Shown here: in pieces, positions 1 through 5,953 of the stretch
Layout of the letters: every line of letters begins with the position of its first letter
Position numbering within the stretch: the stretch's first letter is position 1
NCBI GenBank assembly: GCA_964649845.1
Contig: CAZYSS010000041.1
Location: 1-18,038 of the forward strand
DNA length: 18,038 nt
DNA from: RGIG3102 sp964649845
Lineage (GTDB): Bacteria; Bacillota; Clostridia; Oscillospirales; Ruminococcaceae
Reading direction: 5' to 3'
The notes under the pieces: model-generated
Told to the model about the DNA's origin: nothing
What the model saw: only the letters and a program-made list of their open reading frames with translations
Database searches by the model: none
Translations under genes and position numbers: made by a program

Positions 1-123
1 AGCGACGAGGAATCTTTGTACTTAAAGAAACATAAAAATAATTGCTCTACAGAAAGCTGTAGAGCAAAGATTCTTACCCTTTCAGGGCACGCGTCGACTC
101 GTTACACTCGCTCAGAATGACAG
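1..123. repeat. Clostridial intergenic repeat, truncated by window edge
   Basis: No gene is visible in this stretch. Words GAATCTTTG (10-18) and CAAAGATTC (65-73) form a 9-bp inverted repeat around a hairpin, and the stretch ends in a CTCAGAATGACAG-type word (110-122). That combination resembles a short intergenic repeat I recognise from many gut Bacillota genomes; the family match is from memory. Its left end is outside the window. It sits beyond the 3' end of tadA, where such repeats are usual. Confidence 0.5.
42..67 (-). terminator. Hairpin terminator candidate for the tadA unit
   Basis: An 11-bp perfect stem (TTGCTCTACAG / CTGTAGAGCAA) with a 4-nt loop. Read on the minus strand it is followed by TTATTTTTAT, a reasonable U-tract. 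It lies about 190 bp past the tadA stop. It may instead be an internal part of the repeat in which it is embedded. Confidence 0.45.
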
Positions 124-175
124 ATTACCAATTTAGTGGTCGCAGTGCGTGTAATGCAACTGACAGACTTTCAGA

Positions 176-258
176 ACCTCTTAAGAGGTGAGCCGGTAAT
201 TTGCCCTTTTAGGGCTTGTGCATACCACGCGTTCAACGCGTGGTTTTGATTGTGTTTG
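176..258. repeat. Cluster of short palindromes downstream of tadA
   Basis: Three back-to-back palindromes: ACCTCTTAAGAGGT (176-189), GCCCT-TTT-AGGGC (about 203-215) and ACCACGCGTT-c-AACGCGTGGT (224-244). The last is followed by TTTT on the plus strand, so it could terminate plus-strand transcripts. The words GCCGGT and TTTGCCCTT (192-208) recur nearly adjacent in the element at 10934-11055, which suggests a shared repeat family. No coding potential is seen. Confidence 0.4.
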
Positions 259-717
259 TTATTTCTTTTTCTTTTCGCGCAGTTCTTTAAAGAACCTGTC
301 CACCAGCCGGGCGCTTTCCATTTCGCACACGCCCATAATGGTGTCTACATTGTGGTTCAGCCCTATAGCGTTCAGGTCGGTTATGCCGCCCAGACCGCCT
401 GCCTTGAAATCAATCAGCGAATAAACCACCCTTTCAATGCGGCTGTTTATAATTGCGCCTGTGCACATAATGCATGGCTCCATTGTCACATACAGGGTAC
501 AGCCCTCCAGACGCCAGCTGCCCAGTGTCCTGCAGGCGGCATCTATTGCCATTATTTCTGCGTGGCCCAAGGCGTTCTGTCTGCTTTCGCGGAAATTGTA
601 CCCTTCGCCGATTATTCTGTTGTCCTTCACCACCACAGCCCCGACAGGCACTTCACCCATATCATAGGCTTTCTGTGCCAGTTCCACTGCGCGCAGCATA
701 AAATCTCTGTGAGCCAT
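259..717 (-). CDS. tadA: tRNA-specific adenosine deaminase TadA
   Basis: 152 aa, the usual TadA length. It belongs to the zinc-dependent cytidine/deoxycytidylate deaminase fold and converts A34 to inosine in tRNA-Arg(ACG) in the cytoplasm. The zinc and catalytic signature is complete: His52-Ala-Glu54 (HAE, with Glu as proton shuttle) and Pro81-Cys82-x-x-Cys85 (PCIMC). N-terminal GEVPVGAVVV (21-30) is typical of the family. The tail is Lys-rich (EKKKK). The start ATG at 717 is preceded by AGGAG, seven bases after the stop of the upstream CPBP protease gene, so the two are probably co-transcribed. The usual alternative, a guanine or cytosine deaminase paralogue, is less likely given length and motifs. 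Confidence 0.95.
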   Translation of the reverse strand: MAHRDFMLRAVELAQKAYDMGEVPVGAVVVKDNRIIGEGYNFRESRQNALGHAEIMAIDAACRTLGSWRLEGCTLYVTMEPCIMCTGAIINSRIERVVYSLIDFKAGGLGGITDLNAIGLNHNVDTIMGVCEMESARLVDRFFKELREKKKK

Positions 718-726
718 AAATCTCCT

Positions 727-1635
727 TTACATAGTCAGGTCGGTGTACAACTGAGAAAATATTGCCATCAGGCAACACAGCAGCCCCAGCACCATCACAG
801 GGCTGTTTATCATTCTGGATAGTCTGCTGTTTCTGCCTTTGTCTTTCAGAGGCCGGTACAGGTTTGCGCCGCTTTTTTTCAGCCAGGCAGTTGCGGTCAC
901 TCCACCCACCAGTATAAACGCCATTACGAATGATGCAAACCCTATGGCGGATATGCCGTTTACCCTCTGCTGCATATACATCATAATAAATGAGTATGCG
1001 TTGTTTACAAAATGTACTGCCATTGCGGCAAAAATATTGTCTGTGTACAGATATATACAGGCCAGCACAACCCCTGCGCCGAACACAGGTATAAAACTCT
1101 GTACCTGTGTGTGCATAACAGTGAAAATCAGCGCTGATGCAATCACTGCGAATTTTCTGCCGTTTGGCAACAGCAGATTCAGCACAATGCCGCGGATAAA
1201 CAGTTCTTCACACACCGCAGGCACCACAGCGGTGTACCCAAAGTACAGCAGCAGGGTCAGCAGATTGTCCACCGGTTCCAGCTGCTGCACAGGAAACGCT
1301 ATTCCCAGCTTTTCCAGCCCCATAAGCACTATGCTGTTTACCATTGCCAGCAGCACAAACAGCAGCATGGCGTGCATCACCAGTATACCGTGACCGGCCT
1401 GCGGTTTTCTACCTGCAAAAAGCACCGGATGGAAAGAACACATATTCTCTATAAATGCTATAGGCAATAAGCAGGACAGGGAAAGGGTAACAGTGTAAAC
1501 CAGCAGCCATATATTAAAATTTTTCTGCAGTCCCAGAGTTGCTGCAACAGCCGGCAGATAAGTCCTGACAGCTATAAAAATTATCAGACCGCCACCGATA
1601 ACGTTCAGGCGGTATTTTAAAGGCGTATTTTTCAT
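727..1635 (-). CDS. CPBP-family intramembrane metalloprotease
   Basis: 302 aa from the chosen ATG. Multi-pass membrane protein of the CPBP/Abi (Rce1-like) family, putative glutamic/metallo intramembrane peptidase; the substrate is unknown. The family motifs are present: Glu143-Glu144-x-x-x-Arg148 (EELFIR), His175 (VMHTQ) and His208 with Asn211/212 (HFVNN). Hydrophobic segments occur around residues 12-32, 42-62, 88-106, 122-142, 163-175 and 183-200. An in-frame upstream ATG at 1695 exists, but a promoter (1667-1695) overlaps it, and GGAG five bases before the ATG at 1635 fixes the start. The gene runs directly into tadA. Family members act in bacteriocin immunity or protein processing; nothing here points to a specific one. 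Confidence 0.88.
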   Translation of the reverse strand: MKNTPLKYRLNVIGGGLIIFIAVRTYLPAVAATLGLQKNFNIWLLVYTVTLSLSCLLPIAFIENMCSFHPVLFAGRKPQAGHGILVMHAMLLFVLLAMVNSIVLMGLEKLGIAFPVQQLEPVDNLLTLLLYFGYTAVVPAVCEELFIRGIVLNLLLPNGRKFAVIASALIFTVMHTQVQSFIPVFGAGVVLACIYLYTDNIFAAMAVHFVNNAYSFIMMYMQQRVNGISAIGFASFVMAFILVGGVTATAWLKKSGANLYRPLKDKGRNSRLSRMINSPVMVLGLLCCLMAIFSQLYTDLTM

Positions 1636-1666
1636 TTTTCTCCATAAAAATAAATAATATACTGTT

Positions 1667-1695
1667 ATTTTACCACTTGTACCGGGATTTAACAA
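1667..1695 (-). promoter_or_regulatory. Promoter for CPBP-tadA unit
   Basis: Minus strand -35 TTGTTA, 17-bp spacer, -10 TAAAAT. The 5' UTR to the ATG at 1635 would be about 25 nt. Sigma-A-like by sequence only. Confidence 0.55.
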
Positions 1696-1707
1696 TATAT
1701 AATTACA

Positions 1708-1725
1708 GGCGGTTTGTGAATCGCC
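1708..1725. repeat. Short hairpin of the GGCGAAT...ATTCGCC intergenic type
   Basis: GGCGGTT / AATCGCC stem (one G-U pair) with a 4-nt loop, followed by TCTACG. It resembles the widespread short 'GTAGGGGCGA...TCGCC' intergenic repeat of Clostridia, here degenerate. The same core stem (GGCGATT / AATCGCC) recurs inside the element at 10976-10991. Confidence 0.35.
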
Positions 1726-1777
1726 TCTACGCGTTTAGCGAAGCTTTGTTTCTGTGAACAATAATTTTATCCGCGCA

Positions 1778-1803
1778 AAAAAGCCGGATTGCTCCGGCTT
1801 TTT
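1778..1803 (-). terminator. Rho-independent terminator of the esterase gene
   Basis: AAAAAGCCGGA-TTGC-TCCGGCTTTTT, an 11-bp stem with a 4-nt loop and T-runs on either strand, ten bases past the esterase stop. Confidence 0.85.
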
Positions 1804-1812
1804 ACAGTATGC

Positions 1813-3189
1813 TTATTCGCCCACAGGGGATGTTGTTCTCATAATTTCTACCAAGCGTTCCATATCCACCTGGCCCATTTTTATGCCATCTTCACCCCAG
1901 CACAGCACATCGTCTGTGTTTGCTTTTGTAGGTGTCCATTCCGGCAGGTTTTCCCCTGATGGCACACCTGTTTTTGCAAAGCTGCACAGATATGTTGTCA
2001 GGGCATCGCTCAGATGCCAGTCCTTTTCTTCAAAAGGTCTCCAGCAGTTGTCCAGTGTGCCGAACCAGTACCACAGGTCGCTGGAATGCCAGGCTCCCTC
2101 GTTGTCGCCAGGCAGCATTCTGTCAAAGAACCAGCAGTAGCTGTCCTGCTTGCCCTGTTTTGTCTGCAGGGTTACCCAGTCTTTTGCCATACTGAACAGT
2201 ATTGGCGGCACAATGTCGTGGCTGGTGCTGCCCAGCATATATGGCACATCGGCAAAATCGCCCTCTGCCACAATTTCCAGCATTGGTTTTGGCAGCATAT
2301 GTCCGTCTATGCAGGGGCGCATATTGTTGTCTGTCAGGTTTGTGGCTTTGCGAGCGGCTGTCCAGGCGTCAAACAGGTCCTTTGCACTGACTGCTTTCAG
2401 CTGGTCCAGGTTTTCACAGCCTGCCTGTTTAATAACTTCATTCCAGAAGCCGTAGCGGTTTTCTGCGCTGTCTTTTACGGCAAATGCTTCGTTTACACCG
2501 CCTGCACTGCTCATTACAGCCTTGCTGAACAGGCCCTTTGCAAGCGGAGACAGGCACAGTGTCTGCACGCTCATAGCACCTGCGGACTGCCCCATAATAG
2601 TGATGTTGTCAGCATCACCGCCAAAGGCGGCAATATTGTCATTTACCCACTGCAGTGCTGCCAGCTGGTCATACAGGCCGTAGTTGCCTGTGTGGCCATC
2701 TTTTTCTGCCAGTTCCTCAAAACAGGCAAAGCCCAGAGGCCCCATTCGGTAGTTGATTGTAACAGCGATAACACCCTTGGTAGGCCATACCGGACCATCA
2801 AAGTGCTTTTCGTGGCCACACCCGCCTGTAAAGCCGCCGCCGTGAATATAGAAGATAACAGGCAGTCTGCTGTCAGCTGTGGCGTTTTCAGGCACCCAGA
2901 TGTTCAGATACTGGCAGTCTTCGCCGTATTTATAGGTTTCACCTTTACGGAATTCATTGTAGTAGAATGCTTTTTCAGGCATCAGTGCTTCGTCAAAGAA
3001 AGAACGTGGCTGCCAGGAACAGATGCCGTATTCTGTGGCATCGTATACGCCGTCCCATTTTTTTACAGTCTGTGGGTATTCCCAGCGGCCTGCTGTGGCA
3101 TAGCGTATGCCTTTATAGGCTGTCACTCCCGGCCACTGGCAGGTTGTGCCGCGGATTTCACCGCAAGGTGTGGAGATTATCTTATTCAT
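1813..3189 (-). CDS. Type B carboxylesterase / p-nitrobenzyl-esterase-like alpha/beta hydrolase
   Basis: 458 aa, somewhat shorter than typical 480-550 aa type B esterases. Opens with the family N-terminal motif (TPCGEIRG, then GVTAYKGIRYA). The oxyanion-hole loop HGGGFTGG is at 116-123, and the nucleophile elbow GQSAG at 200-204 gives catalytic Ser202. Candidate His368 lies in GAWHSSDLWYWFG. The acid residue is less clear: where Glu is usual I see GSTSHD (Asp325). No signal peptide is seen, so it is probably cytoplasmic. It would hydrolyse carboxylic esters, with natural substrate unknown. The start is set by AGGAGG before ATG 3189. It has its own promoter inside the tail of the upstream aldo/keto reductase remnant and its own terminator. 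Confidence 0.9.
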   Translation of the reverse strand: MNKIISTPCGEIRGTTCQWPGVTAYKGIRYATAGRWEYPQTVKKWDGVYDATEYGICSWQPRSFFDEALMPEKAFYYNEFRKGETYKYGEDCQYLNIWVPENATADSRLPVIFYIHGGGFTGGCGHEKHFDGPVWPTKGVIAVTINYRMGPLGFACFEELAEKDGHTGNYGLYDQLAALQWVNDNIAAFGGDADNITIMGQSAGAMSVQTLCLSPLAKGLFSKAVMSSAGGVNEAFAVKDSAENRYGFWNEVIKQAGCENLDQLKAVSAKDLFDAWTAARKATNLTDNNMRPCIDGHMLPKPMLEIVAEGDFADVPYMLGSTSHDIVPPILFSMAKDWVTLQTKQGKQDSYCWFFDRMLPGDNEGAWHSSDLWYWFGTLDNCWRPFEEKDWHLSDALTTYLCSFAKTGVPSGENLPEWTPTKANTDDVLCWGEDGIKMGQVDMERLVEIMRTTSPVGE

Positions 3190-3240
3190 ATATACTTCCT
3201 CCTGTTTAACCGAATAAATGTAATTTTTTCTATCCCCTTA

Positions 3241-3269
3241 ATTATAAACTTATACAGCGGATTTTCCAA
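3241..3269 (-). promoter_or_regulatory. Promoter for the esterase, inside the AKR remnant
   Basis: Minus strand -35 TTGGAA, 17-bp spacer, perfect -10 TATAAT. It overlaps the last codons and stop of the truncated aldo/keto reductase. Confidence 0.6.
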
Positions 3270-3588
3270 TTCTTTTTCTGTTTTTTTTCAGTTCTTCGTT
3301 GAACAGCTTGTCCAGGCCATCCCTTGTTTTTATCAGGTAGTGGGGCAGTTTGATGGCCATGTTCACGTTTTTTCTTATGCCGTTTTTCTCCAGAATTTCT
3401 CCCAGCGCGCTTTCACTGCCGGGGTAAATGTAGGCGATGTCAAAAAAGTTCACACCTGCGTTGTAGGCTGCCATTATCTGCTTTTCTGCAGCGGCTTTGT
3501 TTATTATACCTGCTGTCTGTTGCAAGCGCATACAGCCAAGGCCCAGCACAGATATATCGTTGCCGTATCTGTCTTTTCTGTAATTCAT
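3250..3588 (-). pseudogene. 3'-truncated aldo/keto reductase
   Basis: Reads as the N-terminal 112 residues of an aldo/keto reductase of the kind that is normally about 370-390 aa with a C-terminal ferredoxin-like part. Beta-strand 1 and cofactor-barrel residues are present (SVLGLGCMRL, 13-22). Catalytic Asp50 and Tyr55 are in FFDIAYIY, and a Lys80 precedes LPH. Similarity ends at FNEEL (96-100), after which a short basic tail KKNRKRIGKSAV runs to a stop. The catalytic His, most of the barrel and any Fe-S domain are missing, so activity is not expected. Start at 3588 rather than 3600, because GGAG sits 6 nt before it. It retains an upstream promoter-like sequence. It could be a deletion remnant, or a small protein with a new role (less likely). 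Confidence 0.8.
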
Positions 3589-3617
3589 ATATCGCTCCAT
3601 TTAAATATTATATTTTA

Positions 3618-3646
3618 AGTATATATTATTTCACATCTGCGGGCAA
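3618..3646 (-). promoter_or_regulatory. Promoter upstream of the AKR remnant
   Basis: Minus strand -35 TTGCCC, 17-bp spacer, -10 TATACT. It precedes the remnant's ATG by about 30 nt, suggesting the remnant can still be transcribed. Confidence 0.45.
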
Positions 3647-3671
3647 GACTGTAAAATCGGAGTGAACATAA

Positions 3672-3699
3672 AACCCGGACTGCATCTGCAATCCGGGTT
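3672..3699 (-). terminator. Hairpin terminator of the galE unit
   Basis: AACCCGGA / TCCGGGTT 8-bp stem with a 12-nt loop, 21 bp past the nucleotidyltransferase stop. The T-tract on the minus strand is short (TTTTAT). Confidence 0.65.
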
Positions 3700-3719
3700 A
3701 CGCTTTTATATTGTTTATA

Positions 3720-4640
3720 CTATTTCCACAGTTTTGATGGATATGTGCCGCTGTCATGCATATTTTTCAGTGCCCGCACAACCTTTGGTTTGTCTTCTTT
3801 ATAGGTTACACCATACCACTTGTCTGCGCTGTGCAGTACTTTTACAGTAGCTTTGCCGCAGTCAATCAGTCTTGTCACCACGCTTGGCAGGTAATATTCG
3901 CCTTTAAGCGGATTTGTCTCAATGGCATTGTCCAGAAAATCGCCAAAACCATCCCAGGCTTCTTTTACAAAATCCGGTGTGAAGCCCCACAGGTTCATTG
4001 ATACCAGAGTGTCAGGTGCCAGAGGATTCCAGCTGTTGCCGTCTTCTGTGAATTTTGCGCCCCATACATCATCTTTTTCAATATGGGTGTGTTCTGTCAC
4101 ATTCACCAGCATACCGTTGGCATCTGTTACACATACACCGCGGGAAACATAGCCGTTTTCTGTCAGTGTGTTTTCCAGCTCATATGCCACCATTGCAAAA
4201 TCATATACATCGCCGTCTTTTGTATGTGTCAGGTAATCAAAAATCACTTTGAAGGCATCTGCGCCGTAGTAGTCATCGGCATTGATAACCACAAAAGGTG
4301 AGTCTATTACTTCTCTTGCGGCACACACAGCGTGGGCTGTGCCCCATGGTTTTACACGGCCTTCAGGCACACTGTAGCCCTGTGGCAGGTCGTTAATATC
4401 CTGGAATACATACACGGCGTTCATTCCATCAGGAATTCTTTTGCCGATGGATTCTTTGAAATCTTTTTCTATTTCCTTTTTGATAATGAAAACCACAGTT
4501 TCAAAACCTGCTTTTTTTGCATCAAAAAGTGAATAATCTATAATAATTTCTCCGTTAGGGCCCACAGGGTCAATCTGTTTCAGACCGCCGTATCGGCTGC
4601 CCATGCCTGCCGCCATAACTACAAGTACAGGTTTTTTCAT
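3720..4640 (-). CDS. Sugar-phosphate nucleotidyltransferase (NTP_transferase family)
   Basis: 306 aa. The N-terminal nucleotide-binding signature AAGMGSRYGGLKQ (10-22) is the NTP_transferase glycine loop with the conserved Arg/Lys. VINADDYYGADAF (about 117-129) supplies the metal-binding acidic residues, and GYVSRGV and the LKGEYYLPSVV segment lie in the sugar-binding half. It would couple a sugar-1-phosphate with an NTP to give an NDP-sugar plus pyrophosphate in the cytoplasm. Neighbouring galE suggests UDP-glucose or UDP-hexose synthesis, but the sequence is not a classical GalU or GlmU, so the substrate is inferred. Start is three bases after the galE stop; the ribosome site AAGGAG overlaps that stop, so the two genes are probably translationally linked. 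Confidence 0.88.
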   Translation of the reverse strand: MKKPVLVVMAAGMGSRYGGLKQIDPVGPNGEIIIDYSLFDAKKAGFETVVFIIKKEIEKDFKESIGKRIPDGMNAVYVFQDINDLPQGYSVPEGRVKPWGTAHAVCAAREVIDSPFVVINADDYYGADAFKVIFDYLTHTKDGDVYDFAMVAYELENTLTENGYVSRGVCVTDANGMLVNVTEHTHIEKDDVWGAKFTEDGNSWNPLAPDTLVSMNLWGFTPDFVKEAWDGFGDFLDNAIETNPLKGEYYLPSVVTRLIDCGKATVKVLHSADKWYGVTYKEDKPKVVRALKNMHDSGTYPSKLWK

Positions 4641-4643
4641 TTT

Positions 4644-5663
4644 TTACTCCTTGTAACCGTTAGGGTTTTTGCTCTGCCAGTTCCATGAGTGGGCGCACAT
4701 ATCCTCAATTGTGTATTGTGCTGTCCAGCCCAGTTCTTCTCTGGCTTTTGCAGGGTCTGCATAGTTTTCTGCAATATCGCCGGCACGTCTTGGCAGGATG
4801 TTCTTTTCCAGTGTTCTGCCAATGGCTTTTTCATATGCTGCAATAACCTGCAGCACGCTGTAGCCGTTGCCTGTGCCCAGATTGTATGTAACCAGACCAC
4901 AGTTTGTAAACAGCTTTTTCACTGCTGCCACATGGCCTTTTGCCAGGTCCACTACGTGTATATAGTCGCGTATACCTGTGCCGTCCGGTGTAGGATAGTC
5001 TGTGCCGAACACACGCACTGACGGATATTTGCCTATGGCTGCCTGTGCGATATAAGGCAGCAGATTGTTTGGAATACCGTTAGGATCTTCACCAATCAGT
5101 CCTGATGGGTGAGCACCGATAGGGTTGAAATAGCGCAGGATAGCCACGTTCATGCTTCTGTCAGCATAGCACATATCGCGAAGAATCTGCTCCTGCATCA
5201 CCTTTGTCCAGCCATATGGGTTTGTGGCACCGTTTGCTGGTGTGTCCTCGTTGCAAGGCACTGTTTCAGGGTCACCGTAAACTGTGGCAGAAGATGAGAA
5301 TACAAAGTTTTTCACACCGTGGCGTTTCATAGCCTGCAGTATTGTCAGTGCGCCGCCGATGTTGTTTTCATAATAGTCCAGCGGTTTTTCCACACTTTCG
5401 CCCACAGCTTTATATGCAGCAAAATGGATAACGGCATCTATTTCAGGATATGCACAGAACAACTGTTCCACCTGGTCCTTGTTGCGTACATCACACTCAA
5501 AAAAAGGAATATCCCTTTTTGTAATTGCTTCCAGTCTGTCCAGCACTTTGGGAGAGGAGTTGTAAAAATTATCTGCAATTACCACTTCATAGCCTGCAGC
5601 CAGCAGTTCCACAACTGTGTGTGAACCTATGTAGCCTGCACCGCCTGTAACAAGAATAGCCAT
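4644..5663 (-). CDS. galE: UDP-glucose 4-epimerase
   Basis: 339 aa, the normal GalE length. Extended short-chain dehydrogenase fold with an NAD-binding Rossmann motif TGGAGYIGSH (6-15). The catalytic set is present: Ser124 region (FSSSATVYG) and Tyr150-x-x-x-Lys154 (YGWTK). Family signatures RYFNPIGAHPSGLIGE and IRDYIHVVDLAKGH are intact. It interconverts UDP-glucose and UDP-galactose in the cytoplasm, feeding galactose use and glycan precursors. GGAGG precedes ATG 5663 with good spacing. It is first in a two-gene unit with the nucleotidyltransferase and has a clear promoter. A 14-bp palindrome abuts the -35 box. Confidence 0.96.
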   Translation of the reverse strand: MAILVTGGAGYIGSHTVVELLAAGYEVVIADNFYNSSPKVLDRLEAITKRDIPFFECDVRNKDQVEQLFCAYPEIDAVIHFAAYKAVGESVEKPLDYYENNIGGALTILQAMKRHGVKNFVFSSSATVYGDPETVPCNEDTPANGATNPYGWTKVMQEQILRDMCYADRSMNVAILRYFNPIGAHPSGLIGEDPNGIPNNLLPYIAQAAIGKYPSVRVFGTDYPTPDGTGIRDYIHVVDLAKGHVAAVKKLFTNCGLVTYNLGTGNGYSVLQVIAAYEKAIGRTLEKNILPRRAGDIAENYADPAKAREELGWTAQYTIEDMCAHSWNWQSKNPNGYKE

Positions 5664-5702
5664 ATATAACCTCCGGTAAAGTCAAGTTTATTTATCCTTT
5701 TT

Positions 5703-5731
5703 ATTATACTACTAACCGGCTGTAAAAACAA
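5703..5731 (-). promoter_or_regulatory. galE: galE promoter
   Basis: Minus strand -35 TTGTTT, 17-bp spacer, perfect -10 TATAAT, giving a 5' UTR of about 35 nt. Confidence 0.6.
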
Positions 5732-5744
5732 TTGATTAATCAAT
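5731..5744. promoter_or_regulatory. 14-bp perfect palindrome next to galE -35 (operator candidate)
   Basis: ATTGATTAATCAAT. It touches the first base of the galE -35 box on the side where an activator would bind. It recalls FNR/CRP half sites (TTGAT/ATCAA), but the half-sites are 2 bp apart rather than 4, so the match is imperfect. Confidence 0.4.
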
Positions 5745-5868
5745 ATAATTTGTTCTTTATTAAAAACAGGAAATTACGTTTATAAGTAAACTTAATCAAA
5801 GAGAACATATATTAAAAATGATAAAAATTTACTGATTTACCATTTTGTAACTATATTTACACTTGATT

Positions 5869-5897
5869 TTCACATCGACATGTGTTAAAACTATAAT
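5869..5897 (+). promoter_or_regulatory. Promoter of the repeat lipoprotein
   Basis: -35 TTCACA, 17-bp spacer, perfect -10 TATAAT. The 5' UTR is about 50 nt. A small inverted repeat, CACAT-CGAC-ATGTG (5871-5884), overlaps the -35 region. Confidence 0.65.
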
Positions 5898-5953
5898 GTA
5901 AACATATGCAAATATGTGAATTAATCAAATGTTTATGATGGAGGAACACTAAA

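Noticed and set aside
1635..1695. Longer N-terminus of the CPBP protease
   Set aside because: The upstream ATG overlaps the promoter and lacks a ribosome site; GGAG supports ATG 1635.
2014..3618. 534-aa plus-strand frame across the esterase and AKR remnant
   Set aside because: Its sequence is the complement of the well-supported esterase; Cys/Phe-rich composition and no family resemblance.
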